DNA of 64,000 bases from Fimbriimonadaceae bacterium (GTDB lineage Bacteria; Armatimonadota; Fimbriimonadia; Fimbriimonadales; Fimbriimonadaceae). Within the stretch, counting starts at the first letter, position 1. Every line of letters begins with the position of its first letter. The stretch is taken from positions 124,001-188,000 of the forward strand of contig JAMLGR010000003.1 in assembly GCA_023957775.1 (NCBI GenBank). Reading direction: 5' to 3'. This document shows positions 8,526 through 17,080 of this stretch, in pieces. The position numbers were made by a program, and so were the translations under genes. The notes beneath the pieces were generated by a model. The model was not told the origin of the DNA and ran no database searches. It saw nothing but the letters and a program-made list of their open reading frames with translations.

Positions 8526-8897
8526 GTGCAGTTTTTGGACAATCTCATCGGGCCGACCATCACCAACCTCTCGAAGGCGATGGACCGAGCCACCGAACGC
8601 CACAGCGCGTTGACCGCGAACCTCGCGAACGTCAACACGCCCGGCTACAAGCGCCGCGACGTGGACTTCGGGATCGTCCTCGAGGGCGAGATGAAGCGCC
8701 CGTCGCACCTCGAGCAGTGGCGCCAGGCCAGCGCCCAGCGGACCTCCTCCGGCAGCATCCAGGCCAACGGCAACAGCGTGAACCTCGAACAAGAGGTGAT
8801 GGCGCTCGCCGAAACGGAGCTTCGCTACCAAATGCTGACGGACATGACCGCCAGCTACTTCCGCAACCTCAAGAACGTGATCAAGGAGGGACGCTAG
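8526..8897 (+). CDS. flgB: Flagellar basal-body rod protein FlgB
   Basis: 123 residues from a GTG start with a GGAAGGA ribosome site ~10 bases upstream. FlgB is the most membrane-proximal rod protein and joins the MS ring and export gate to the rod. The N-terminal helix has the rod/hook signature ALTANLANVNTPGYKRRD, and the C-terminal helix EVMALAETELRYQMLTDM matches the family. First gene of a ten-gene flagellar operon that runs to 15675 with short gaps or overlaps. Confidence 0.93.
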   Translation: MQFLDNLIGPTITNLSKAMDRATERHSALTANLANVNTPGYKRRDVDFGIVLEGEMKRPSHLEQWRQASAQRTSSGSIQANGNSVNLEQEVMALAETELRYQMLTDMTASYFRNLKNVIKEGR

Positions 8898-8900
8898 CCC

Positions 8901-9293
8901 ATGAACTCGCTCAACCAGGCGATGCGGGTCAGCGCGAGCGGCATGTACGCCGAGCGCTTCCGCATGGACGTCATCTCGTCCAACATCGCCAACGCCAACA
9001 CCGTCGGCAACCCGTCGCATCCGGGCTACCAGCGGCGCATCGTCGAACTTGCGGGCTCGCAAGACGGCGTCCGCGTCACCGCCGTGCGTACCGATCCCAC
9101 GCCCGGGCGCATCGAAATGGACCCGAGCAGCCCCTACCGCGACGCTGAGGGCCAGGTGATGTTCAGCAACGTGGATCCCATCAAAGAGATGGTGAACATG
9201 CTCAGCGCGGGCCGCGCTTACGAGGCGAACATCGCCGCGTTCAACTCGGCCAAGAGCATGGTCCGCAGCGCGCTCCAGATCGGAAAGCTCTAG
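8901..9293 (+). CDS. flgC: Flagellar basal-body rod protein FlgC
   Basis: 130 residues, starting 3 bases after flgB. FlgC is the second proximal rod component. The N terminus has the rod signature VISSNIANANTVGNPSHPGY, and the C-terminal helix has the FlgC-typical VDPIKEMVNMLSAGRAYEAN. It polymerises in the periplasm after export by the flagellar type III apparatus and has no cleavable signal peptide. ATG start. Confidence 0.94.
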   Translation: MNSLNQAMRVSASGMYAERFRMDVISSNIANANTVGNPSHPGYQRRIVELAGSQDGVRVTAVRTDPTPGRIEMDPSSPYRDAEGQVMFSNVDPIKEMVNMLSAGRAYEANIAAFNSAKSMVRSALQIGKL

Positions 9294-9312
9294 GCCCCAG
9301 GAAACCAGAACC

Positions 9313-9615
9313 ATGAGAATCAACCCCGCTCTCGCAGACCTCAGCAAGCTGACCAACACGGTCAAGCCCGTCGGTGGCGAGGAGAAGGGGAACGGCGACT
9401 TTGCGCAGACGTTGATGGACGTCTTGAAGGAGGTCAACTCGGCCCAGGGCGATGCCCAGGCCAAGAGGGACGCCTTCCTGACGAATCGACAACCGGTGGA
9501 ATATCACGACTTGATGATCACCATGGAACGCGCAAGCACCGCACTGCAGCTCACGTTGCAGGTCCGCAACAAACTGCTCGAGGCGTACCAGGAGATCAAC
9601 AGGATGCCCGTCTAG
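9313..9615 (+). CDS. fliE: Flagellar hook-basal body protein FliE
   Basis: 100 residues, family-typical. FliE is the adaptor between the MS ring/export gate and the FlgB rod. The C-terminal helix has the conserved pattern QPVEYHDLMITMERASTALQ followed by LTLQVRNKLLEAYQEINRM. The middle (GDFAQTLMDVLKEVNSAQ) matches the family's amphipathic helix. It sits at its normal place between flgC and fliF. Confidence 0.94.
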   Translation: MRINPALADLSKLTNTVKPVGGEEKGNGDFAQTLMDVLKEVNSAQGDAQAKRDAFLTNRQPVEYHDLMITMERASTALQLTLQVRNKLLEAYQEINRMPV

Positions 9616-9647
9616 GGCCGTGGCTTTCACCGTGTTCGTGATCGAAC

Positions 9648-11243
9648 ATGGGTGGCTTTTTTCTCAATCTCAGATCTTGGTGGGAGACGGCGGATCGCAC
9701 GCAGCGCGCCGTCACCTTGTTTGGCAGCGCGTTTCTCGTGCTGTTGCTCGGCGGAACGTTCTACTTCGCTTCCCGACCGCACTACGAGATGCTCGTAGGG
9801 GGTCTGACCCCGGCGGAGCAGGCCGCGGCTGTTTCGGAACTCCAACAGATGGGCCTCAGCCCTCAAACGGAGGTCAACGGAGCGGTGCTCGTCCCAAGCA
9901 ATCGAATCAGCGAGGCCCGGCAGCGACTGGCAGCCAGCGGCAAACTGCCCGCATCCGGCCACCTAGGAGTCGGCAGCCTCGACAACATGGGCGTCCTCTC
10001 CTCGCCGCGTGTCGAGAGGGAGCGCCTCAAGGCCGTCCTCGAAGGTCAAATCGCAACCGCGATCGAGAAGCTCGACGGGGTTGCCGGCGCCCAGGTGAAC
10101 CTCACGCTCGGCGATGACACCGCGTTTGTCAGCGAGCGGCAGCCGGCAACGGGCAACGTAACGCTCATCGAGCGCGCCGGAGGAGGCGTCGGATTCGACC
10201 AAGCCAAGTCGATCGCGCGATTGGTCGCCAACTCGGTCCAGGGCCTCGACATCAAGAACGTCTCGATCATCAACCAGGGCGGACAGACGCTGTGGGACGG
10301 CGCCCAGATGTCCGGCGCCAACGGCGGCGCGGCCCACAAGATCGAAGCGGAGATCACCGAGTCGCGGCGGCGCGAGCGGGAGATCCAATCGATGCTCGAC
10401 GCGGCGTTCGGACCCGGCAACACGGTCGCCAAGGTCAATCTCGAACTCGACTTCGACAAGAGCAGCATCGTCAAGAACGAGGTGCTCCCAACCGAGACCC
10501 CGATCGTCATCGAATCGAACAAGGAAACGATGAACGGCTCGGGCGGAACGGCCGGCGGGCCCGCCGGCGCAGACGGGGCCGTGGCACCTGTGGCCGCCTC
10601 GGCGTCGGGAGACCAGGGCTACAAGGGCGAGCAGCAGGCCAAGACGTTCGGCGCGGGCCAGATGGAAACAAGAACCGAGAAGTCGGCCGGAAACCTTCTC
10701 AGCATGGCGATCACCGTGCTCGCGGACCAGGAGAAAATCAAGGACGCCGCGCCGATCCAGAACGTGCTGGACGGATACCTCGGCTCCCACAAGGGTGCGG
10801 CGGGCTTCACCGCCACCGTACAGGCCGTCGAGAAGTTCGACCGCACGGCCCAGGCGGCGGCCCAGAAATCCGCCCAGGAGGCCGCCAGCGCCGGCAAGAT
10901 GCAGCAGATCTTCTCGCTGCTCCCGATCCTCGCGCTCGTCGCCATGGGGTTTGTGGTGATCAAGGCGATCGCCAAAACCGCCAAGTCCGGAAACGTGATG
11001 GTCGCGGCGCTGCCCTCCGGTGGCACGGTCTCGTTGGGACGCGGCGGAGAGGGCGGAAGCCGGTCGATCGTTCCGAGCGACGGCGCGGCGCGCCACGCGG
11101 CCGCCCACGAAGAGGAGCTCGACATCGAAAACATTTCGACGAAGGTCAATCGCCCCCTCGAGTCGATCAAGCGAATGAGCGATGACAAGCCCGAGGTGGT
11201 CGCAATGCTCATCAAGGGCTGGCTGCTGGAGGAGCGACTGTGA
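9648..11243 (+). CDS. fliF: Flagellar MS-ring protein FliF
   Basis: 531 residues. Two membrane helices frame the periplasmic ring-building domains: the first at ~residues 20-42 (VTLFGSAFLVLLLGGTFYFA) and the second at ~residues 420-445 (IFSLLPILALVAMGFVVIKAI, one residue over the display limit is omitted elsewhere). Secretin-like RBM segments follow the first helix (YEMLVGGLTPAEQAAAVSEL). The cytoplasmic C-terminal tail ends in an acidic helix (DDKPEVVAMLIKGWLLEE) of the type that binds the FliG N domain. A Gly/Ala-rich stretch (~residues 295-325) is low complexity. No clear ribosome site. Its stop overlaps the fliG start (GTGA). Confidence 0.94.
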   Translation: MGGFFLNLRSWWETADRTQRAVTLFGSAFLVLLLGGTFYFASRPHYEMLVGGLTPAEQAAAVSELQQMGLSPQTEVNGAVLVPSNRISEARQRLAASGKLPASGHLGVGSLDNMGVLSSPRVERERLKAVLEGQIATAIEKLDGVAGAQVNLTLGDDTAFVSERQPATGNVTLIERAGGGVGFDQAKSIARLVANSVQGLDIKNVSIINQGGQTLWDGAQMSGANGGAAHKIEAEITESRRREREIQSMLDAAFGPGNTVAKVNLELDFDKSSIVKNEVLPTETPIVIESNKETMNGSGGTAGGPAGADGAVAPVAASASGDQGYKGEQQAKTFGAGQMETRTEKSAGNLLSMAITVLADQEKIKDAAPIQNVLDGYLGSHKGAAGFTATVQAVEKFDRTAQAAAQKSAQEAASAGKMQQIFSLLPILALVAMGFVVIKAIAKTAKSGNVMVAALPSGGTVSLGRGGEGGSRSIVPSDGAARHAAAHEEELDIENISTKVNRPLESIKRMSDDKPEVVAMLIKGWLLEERL

Positions 11244-12253
11244 GGAAGACTGGTGGCGAACTGAGTTTCAGGCAGAAGGCGGCGGTCGTCCTGATGCTCC
11301 TGGGCCCCGAACTCTCGGGGCGCGTGCTCCAGCACTTCGAGGACGAGCACATCGAAGCCCTCTCCCTGGAGGTGGCGCGCCTGGACAAAATCACGCCGCA
11401 CCAGCGCGAAGCGGTCATCGACGAGTTTTACGAGGTCGCCGTCGCGCAGGACTACATCGCCGAAGGCGGCGTCGAACACGCGAAGCGCGTGTTGGAATCG
11501 GCTTTTGGAAGCGAGCGGGCATCCTCGATCGTGGGCAAGATCGTCGAGGCGATGCAGGTCGTCCCGTTCGATTTCCTGCGCAAAGCAGACCCGCAGCAGG
11601 TGCTCACGTTCATCCAAGACGAGCACCCCCAGACGATCGCGCTCATCCTCGCCTACATGCCGATGAACAACGCGGCGCTCATCCTCGGCAAACTCGCCAC
11701 GGATCTGCGCGCCGATGTTGCGGCCCGGATCGCGATGATGGACCAGACTCCTCCCGAGGTCATCGCCAAGGTCGAAGAAGTGCTGGAACGCAAGGTGTCG
11801 AGCCTAATCGGCCAGGAGATGAGCAGCGCCGGGGGACCCAAGGCGCTGGTCGATCTGCTCAACCGGGTCGATCGCGCCACCGAGCGGCTGATCATGGACT
11901 CCCTCTCGGAGAAGAGTCCCGAGCTTGCCGAAACGGTGAAGAACATGATGTTCGTGTTCGAGGACATCGTCCAGCTCGACGATCGCGCCGTACAGCAGAT
12001 TCTCCGCGAGGTGGACATGAAGGAGTTGGCCACCGCGCTCAAGGGCACGGCCACCGACGTGCAGAACAAAGTGTTCACCAACATGTCCGAGCGCGCCGTG
12101 GCGATGCTGAAAGAGGACATGGAATTCATGGGCCCCGTCCGCCTGAAGGTGGTCGAAGAGGCCCAGCAGAAGATCGTTTCGGTGATCCGACGCCTCGAGG
12201 AGGCGGGCGAGCTCACGATCGGACGGGGCGGCGAGGAGGACATCCTTGTCTAA
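11240..12253 (+). CDS. fliG: Flagellar motor switch protein FliG
   Basis: 337 residues, the normal length, with a GTG start overlapping the fliF stop. FliG links the MS ring to the C ring and meets the stator for torque. The N domain begins FRQKAAVVLMLLGPELSGRV; the middle domain contains the EHPQTIALILAYM motif; the C-terminal domain has the charged torque helix around LDDRAVQQILREVDMKELA followed by MSERAVAMLKEDMEFMGPV. Charged residues of the torque helix are retained. The stop overlaps fliH by 8 bases. Confidence 0.96.
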   Translation: MRKTGGELSFRQKAAVVLMLLGPELSGRVLQHFEDEHIEALSLEVARLDKITPHQREAVIDEFYEVAVAQDYIAEGGVEHAKRVLESAFGSERASSIVGKIVEAMQVVPFDFLRKADPQQVLTFIQDEHPQTIALILAYMPMNNAALILGKLATDLRADVAARIAMMDQTPPEVIAKVEEVLERKVSSLIGQEMSSAGGPKALVDLLNRVDRATERLIMDSLSEKSPELAETVKNMMFVFEDIVQLDDRAVQQILREVDMKELATALKGTATDVQNKVFTNMSERAVAMLKEDMEFMGPVRLKVVEEAQQKIVSVIRRLEEAGELTIGRGGEEDILV

Positions 12254-12905
12254 GTCGTCCGTCCACTCCGGGGGCGGAGGCTCACTGCGAAGCCTGGGCG
12301 ACATGCTCGAATCGGCGGAGTCCGTCGAGCTCAAGGTGCCCACGCCGAAGACGGGCCTCGCGGGGCGTGCGCACCAACAGGCGCGGCAAGCGGGCCACGA
12401 AGCGGGATTCGCAGAAGGGCTTCAGGAAGGCATCGCCCAAGGGATCGCCCAATCACTCGAAGAGGCGCGCGTCCTTCGGGCCGCCGAGCTTGCCGCGTTC
12501 GCGGCGGATCTGAACGCCCTTCGCGAGGATGCGGCGGACGCGATCGAGCGCTGGTACCGCGAGGCCGAGCACACGCTCGCACAACTCGCCACCGTGATCG
12601 CTGCCAAGGTCATCGCCAACGAGTTGGCGACCGACCCCGAGCTGGTGCTTGCGATCACGCGGGAAGCGATCCAAGAAGTGACTCACGCTTCCAGCGCGCG
12701 GATCCGGGCGAACGTCCTCGACGCACCCGCTCTGAGCCGCCACCGAGAGGAGCTTGCCGCCCTTGCTCCCTCCCTCCGACAGGTCGACATCGTCGAGGAC
12801 CCGACGATACGGGCCGGGTGCGTGATCGAGACCGACGGCGGGGTGGTCGAGGCCACCGTGGAACAGAAGCTGCAACGAGCGCTTCAGGAGTTGAGGAAGC
12901 CATGA
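12246..12905 (+). CDS. fliH: Flagellar assembly protein FliH
   Basis: 219 residues. FliH binds FliI and holds the export ATPase at the C ring. The middle contains the glycine-repeat helix typical of FliH (GHEAGFAEGLQEGIAQGIAQ), and the C-terminal half is the ATP-synthase-E-subunit-like domain (LAQLATVIAAKVIANELATD and ILED-type contacts near VDIVEDPTIRAGCVIETDGG). It overlaps fliG by 8 bases and fliI by 4, indicating translational coupling. Confidence 0.9.
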   Translation: MSKSSVHSGGGGSLRSLGDMLESAESVELKVPTPKTGLAGRAHQQARQAGHEAGFAEGLQEGIAQGIAQSLEEARVLRAAELAAFAADLNALREDAADAIERWYREAEHTLAQLATVIAAKVIANELATDPELVLAITREAIQEVTHASSARIRANVLDAPALSRHREELAALAPSLRQVDIVEDPTIRAGCVIETDGGVVEATVEQKLQRALQELRKP

Positions 12906-14215
12906 GCGCTCCGACCTTTGCCCGCGCCCGCGCGCAGATCGAGGGGGTGAACTGGCTCGAAGTTTCCGGCCGCGTGACCCAGGTTGTCGGCCTCGTCATC
13001 GAGTCGTTCGGCCCCAACGCCCGGGTGGGCGACCTGTGCGAAGTGGAATCGGGCGAGGGCGAAGCGATCTGGTGCGAGGTCGTCGGCTTCCGCGGAGACC
13101 GCGCCCTGCTCATGCCGCTCGGCGAGCTCGAAGGGGTGCGAGCCGGATGTCTGGTGCGCAGCACCGGTTCCTGCCTGCGCGTGCCGGTCGGCGATGCCCT
13201 GTTGGGCCGCGCGCTGGACGGATTGGGGCGCCCCATGGACGGTTTGGGGCCGCTCGGAACCCGCGCCACCTACCCGATTCTCGCCACCCCTCCCAACGCG
13301 ATGCGCCGCAAACTGATCTCGCGCCCGCTCACCACGGGCGTGCGAGCGATCGACGGCATGCTCACGATCGGCGAGGGGCAACGCATGGGCATCTTCTCGG
13401 GTTCGGGAGTGGGTAAGAGCACCCTTCTCGGGATGATCGCACGGAACTGCGAGGCGGATGTGAACGTGATCGCCCTCGTTGGCGAGCGCGGCCGCGAAGT
13501 GAGGGAGTTCATCGAGAACGACTTGGGAACGCAGGGCCTTCGCCGAAGCGTGATCGTGTGCGCCACGTCGGAACAGCCCGCCCTCGTCCGGATCAAGGCC
13601 GCGATGACCGCCACGGCGATCGCCGAGTCCTTCCGCGACCAGGGCAAGAGCGTGCTGTTGATGATGGACTCGGTCACCCGCTTCGCGATGGCCCAGCGCG
13701 AGGTGGGTTTGGCGATCGGCGAGCCGCCGAGCACGAAAGGTTACACACCGAGCGTGTTCGCCATGCTGCCCCGCCTGATGGAGCGGGCCGGGACGAGCGA
13801 CAAAGGCGCGATCACCGGACTCTACACGGTCCTGGTCGAGGGGGACGACACGAACGAACCCATCGCCGACGCCTCGCGGTCGATTCTCGACGGACACATC
13901 GTGCTGAGCCGAGCCCTGACGAGTCGGGGGCACTACCCTCCGATCGACGTGCTCGAGAGCCTCAGCAGGGTGATGCCGATGGTGTCCTCGCCCGAGCAGA
14001 TCGAGCACGCGCGAACCCTGCGCGAGCTGATCGCGGCGCGAAACGATGTGGAGGACTTGGTGAGCATCGGGGCTTACAAGTCCGGGGCCAACAAGCTTGC
14101 AGACCGGGCGATCGAGTCCTGGGAGACGGTTTGCGGATTTCTTCGACAGGACAAGGCGGAGGGCTCGGATCGGGAGACCACCCTCACGCGACTCGCGGAG
14201 TTGACTGATGCGTAA
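12902..14215 (+). CDS. fliI: Flagellum-specific export ATPase FliI
   Basis: 437 residues from the ATG overlapping the fliH stop (ATGA). Walker A SGSGVGKST at about residues 165-173; LLMMDSVTRFAMAQREVG carries the Walker B Asp and the arginine-finger region; PPSTKGYTPSVFAMLPRL is the FliI/YscN family signature that separates it from F1-beta. It energises export of rod, hook and filament subunits. The frame is open upstream into fliH, but that part encodes no conserved sequence. Confidence 0.96.
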   Translation: MSAPTFARARAQIEGVNWLEVSGRVTQVVGLVIESFGPNARVGDLCEVESGEGEAIWCEVVGFRGDRALLMPLGELEGVRAGCLVRSTGSCLRVPVGDALLGRALDGLGRPMDGLGPLGTRATYPILATPPNAMRRKLISRPLTTGVRAIDGMLTIGEGQRMGIFSGSGVGKSTLLGMIARNCEADVNVIALVGERGREVREFIENDLGTQGLRRSVIVCATSEQPALVRIKAAMTATAIAESFRDQGKSVLLMMDSVTRFAMAQREVGLAIGEPPSTKGYTPSVFAMLPRLMERAGTSDKGAITGLYTVLVEGDDTNEPIADASRSILDGHIVLSRALTSRGHYPPIDVLESLSRVMPMVSSPEQIEHARTLRELIAARNDVEDLVSIGAYKSGANKLADRAIESWETVCGFLRQDKAEGSDRETTLTRLAELTDA

Positions 14216-14627
14216 GTTCACATTTCGGTTGGAAAAGGTGTTGGAGTACCGGCGCCTCGAGGAAGGGTGGGCCAAGGACGCCTACCGACAGGCCCAGGCG
14301 GCCCGGATGGAAGGCGATGCGGCCCTGGCCCGAATCGGGGAACGGCGCGTCACGCTGCTTGCGCAGCCCGTGCTCAGCCTCCCCGAGCGCCGCGAACTGG
14401 AGAGCATGCTGGAACGGCTCGATGGGGAGGAGGACGTGCAGCGCTCGGTCCTCGCCGAGCTGATGGACGAGGAGGCCAAGGCTTACACGGATTGGATCGA
14501 GCGCAAGCAGGACCTCCAGGCGATGGAGAAGTTGCGCGCGCGCGCCCACGAGGAGTGGCTCCAACAGGCCAACCGCAAGGAGCAGGAGGCGCTGGACGAG
14601 TGGTCCGTGCTCCGGAGGGCCGCATGA
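14208..14627 (+). CDS. fliJ: Flagellar export chaperone FliJ
   Basis: 139 residues, almost entirely charged coiled coil, beginning [20 protein letters not shown], which is the typical FliJ N-terminal pattern (F.F.L..VL..R). FliJ is the central stalk of the FliH-FliI complex and escorts export chaperones. It overlaps fliI by 8 bases and the next gene by 4 bases. The identity rests on length, coiled coil, N-terminal pattern and position. Confidence 0.88.
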   Translation: MRKFTFRLEKVLEYRRLEEGWAKDAYRQAQAARMEGDAALARIGERRVTLLAQPVLSLPERRELESMLERLDGEEDVQRSVLAELMDEEAKAYTDWIERKQDLQAMEKLRARAHEEWLQQANRKEQEALDEWSVLRRAA

Positions 14628-15202
14628 TTCGCCCACTCGGCCCGGAGGGGGTGCAGCAGCGGATGCAAGAGCTGCAGTCCCGTCTCGATCAGGTGCTCGG
14701 TCGGCAGTTCGAGGAGACGATGAGCGAGGTCACCCCGATCGCGGGCACGTTGCGCCGCGGCGGGTTCGCCCCCTTCGACCCCCTGGCGGCGGGCGCCCTG
14801 TGGAAGGGGGTGGACGCCCCTGCGGAGTGGAAGGGCAAGATTCGCGACGCGGCCGCCCGGCAGGGGTTGGACCCCGATCTCTTCGATGCGCTCGTGCAGG
14901 CCGAGAGCGCCTACGATCCCAACGCCCGCTCTCGGGCGGGCGCCCTGGGGCTGACCCAGCTCATGCCCGGCACCGCGGCGGCCCTCGGCGTGGACCCGCT
15001 CGATCCCCAGCAGAACCTGGACGGTGGCGCGAAGTACCTCGCACAGATGTTGCGGCGCTTCGGCGACGCACGGACCGCGCTCGCGGCGTACAACGCCGGG
15101 CCCGGAGCGGTCGATAAGGCCGGAGGGATCCCGCCCTACAGCGAGACCCAAGCGTACGTGGACAAGGTGATGCAGCTCTACAACCAGAGGAAGGCCCGAT
15201 GA
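14624..15202 (+). CDS. Lytic transglycosylase (SLT domain) in flagellar operon
   Basis: 192 residues. The N-terminal ~70 residues include a helical segment ([20 protein letters not shown]) with no clear signal peptide. The C-terminal SLT domain contains the catalytic glutamate in [15 protein letters not shown], then [18 protein letters not shown] and [17 protein letters not shown]. It would cleave peptidoglycan glycan strands. Its place in the fli operon suggests that it opens the wall for rod growth, the job done by FlgJ elsewhere, possibly exported by the flagellar apparatus since no Sec signal is seen. ATG overlaps the fliJ stop; its own stop overlaps the next gene (ATGA). Confidence 0.9.
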   Translation: MIRPLGPEGVQQRMQELQSRLDQVLGRQFEETMSEVTPIAGTLRRGGFAPFDPLAAGALWKGVDAPAEWKGKIRDAAARQGLDPDLFDALVQAESAYDPNARSRAGALGLTQLMPGTAAALGVDPLDPQQNLDGGAKYLAQMLRRFGDARTALAAYNAGPGAVDKAGGIPPYSETQAYVDKVMQLYNQRKAR

Positions 15203-15675
15203 ACAAGATGCTGATGATCCTGGTGCCGGTGCTCGTCATCGGCGGCATCGTCGGTGCGGGAATGACGGGAATGGTGGACATCCCCGGACTCACCCCGAAG
15301 AAAGCCAAACCCAAGGCCTCGGCCGACAAGGCCGCGGATGAGGCGAAGGCGGCAGACGAAGCGGCCGCGCCCGATGCGGCGCCTGCCCCGGAGCCGGATC
15401 CGGAGCCTGCCAAGGTCGCCAGCACGCCACCCGCACCCACGGAAGATCCCATCCTTGGCCAGAAGAAGATCGCCACGCTGTGGAGCGAGATCGACACGCC
15501 GCAACTCATGAAGATCGTGGCGGATTGGAAGAATCCCGAACTCGCTGCCATCCTCCGCCGGATGGACCCTTCCAAGACAGCGGAACTGTTGGGCGCGATG
15601 GACGAAAAGCGAGCCAGCGCCCTGAGCCGCGAGATCCAGAAGCAGAGTTCGGCCCTCCCGCCCCCCACGTCCTAG
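15199..15675 (+). CDS. motE: MotE-like flagellar stator chaperone (MgtE-N domain)
   Basis: 158 residues: an N-terminal membrane helix ([19 protein letters not shown]), an Ala/Glu/Pro/Asp-rich linker (~residues 35-85) and a C-terminal MgtE-N/MotE helical domain ([20 protein letters not shown] followed by [20 protein letters not shown] and [12 protein letters not shown]). In known systems MotE is a periplasmic chaperone that stabilises stator component MotC. Last gene of the flagellar operon. The symbol follows domain architecture and context; motC is not in the window. Confidence 0.75.
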   Translation: MNKMLMILVPVLVIGGIVGAGMTGMVDIPGLTPKKAKPKASADKAADEAKAADEAAAPDAAPAPEPDPEPAKVASTPPAPTEDPILGQKKIATLWSEIDTPQLMKIVADWKNPELAAILRRMDPSKTAELLGAMDEKRASALSREIQKQSSALPPPTS

Positions 15676-15683
15676 CAGGACAT

Positions 15684-15761
15684 GGGAGTGCGCGACCTTG
15701 GTCGCCTTGGGAGTGCACGACCTTGGTCGCCTTGGGAGTGCGCGACCTTGGTCGTCGCCTT
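15684..15761. repeat. Three tandem copies of the GGGAGTG palindrome
   Basis: Copies begin at 15684, 15709 and 15734 (25-base period; the third has a 3-base insertion). Each reads GGGAGTG-C-GCGACC-TT-GGTCGC with the second copy differing by one base. Compared with 6868, stem positions 4 and 5 and their partners have both changed, preserving pairing. Located between convergent motE and the HMCES gene. Confidence 0.85.
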
Positions 15762-15796
15762 GCCCCGCCGGGCTTGCCCGGCGTCCGGGCCTCGGC

Positions 15797-15826
15797 GGGT
15801 GCCACGCCCACTTGACGGGCGTGCCG
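15797..15826. repeat. CGCCCG/CGGGCG palindromic repeat, copy 1
   Basis: Reads GGGTGCCACGCCC-ACTTGA-CGGGCGTGCC, a palindrome related to copies at 30267, 33562, 41878 and 46290 and a weaker one at 25487. It is in the same convergent junction as the 15684 repeats. Confidence 0.8.
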
Positions 15827-15854
15827 CACAAGTCGGGCTCGACTACCTCCGTGC

Positions 15855-16595
15855 TCACGCGGGCTCGACGCAGCGCGGATCCTCGTTGCGCGGGTTCCCG
15901 ACCAGCCGAGAGACCGCCACGGCCTCGAATCCTTCGTCGAGAGCCGGCACCAAGAGCGCCGAAAGGGCCTCCGTTTCAGCAAACTCGGGGTCCAGCCACA
16001 TCTCGAAGTGCTTCGGGTCCAGGATCGCCGGCATGCGATCGTGGAGGGGCCGCACCAACTCGTTGGGCTGGGTCGTGATGATCGTGCACGATTCCAGCGG
16101 CCCCGCTTCCGAAGTCCAGGAGTCCCAGAGCCCCGCAAACGCGAACGGCGCCCCGTCGCGGCGCCGAATATGGTAGGGCTGTTTGACGACGGTCCGCTCG
16201 AGGCGAGGAGGTGCAGCTTCTTCGTCGAAGAGGGAGCCTTGCGGTTCCGCGGGGGCCTCGTGGACCGACTCCTCCTCGACCCACTCGAAGAACCCATCGG
16301 ACGGAATCAGGCACCTCCGGTGGAGGAACGCGTCGCGAAACGCGCTCTTCTCCGCCAGGCTCTCGGCCCTCGCGTTGATCATCCGCAGGCCGATGCCCGG
16401 GTCGTCGGCCCATCGCGGGATGAGGCCCCACCGGTAGCTTCGCAAAACGCGGCGTCCATGGGCGTCGCAGACGACGCCAGGCACCTGCTGCGTGGGAGCG
16501 ATGTTAAACCGAGGAGCCAACTCTGCGATCTCCTCTAAGTCGAAGAGCGCGGCGACGGCCGCCGACCCACATCGAAGCGTGTAGCGCGCACACAC
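15855..16595 (-). CDS. SOS response-associated protein, HMCES/YedK type
   Basis: 246 residues from the GTG giving VCARYTL, which places Cys at position 2 after Met, the residue that forms the thiazolidine crosslink with abasic sites in this family. Other hallmarks: RFNIAPTQQVPGV, RMINARAES, RRCLIPSDGFFEW and PLHDRMPAILDP with the conserved His. It protects abasic sites in single-stranded DNA as a covalent protein-DNA adduct. An upstream in-frame ATG would bury the Cys and is rejected. A TATCCT element lies 6 bases before the GTG. Confidence 0.94.
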   Translation of the reverse strand: MCARYTLRCGSAAVAALFDLEEIAELAPRFNIAPTQQVPGVVCDAHGRRVLRSYRWGLIPRWADDPGIGLRMINARAESLAEKSAFRDAFLHRRCLIPSDGFFEWVEEESVHEAPAEPQGSLFDEEAAPPRLERTVVKQPYHIRRRDGAPFAFAGLWDSWTSEAGPLESCTIITTQPNELVRPLHDRMPAILDPKHFEMWLDPEFAETEALSALLVPALDEGFEAVAVSRLVGNPRNEDPRCVEPA

Positions 16596-16601
16596 GAGGG
16601 G

Positions 16602-16607
16602 AGGATA
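16602..16607 (-). promoter_or_regulatory. -10 element TATCCT, leaderless HMCES gene
   Basis: On the minus strand TATCCT ends 6 bases before the GTG start at 16595; no ribosome site is present. Confidence 0.5.
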
Positions 16608-16628
16608 CTGGTTTGTGGTTGGCAGTGT

Positions 16629-16668
16629 AAAAGCCAACGAGCCCACCCGGTCGATGCCGGGTGGGCTC
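16629..16668 (-). terminator. Rho-independent terminator of rplJ-rplL
   Basis: A perfect 12-bp stem (GAGCCCACCCGG at 16639-16650 with its complement at 16657-16668) and a 6-base loop sits 22 bases after the rplL stop; on the minus strand it is followed by GTTGGCTTTT. Confidence 0.8.
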
Positions 16669-16690
16669 GCGTGGAGGCGATGGGCTCGAC

Positions 16691-17077
<387 letters not shown>

Positions 17078-17080
17078 GGG

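Noticed and set aside
15684-15761. CRISPR array
   Set aside because: Repeats are directly adjacent with no spacers, and no cas genes are present.
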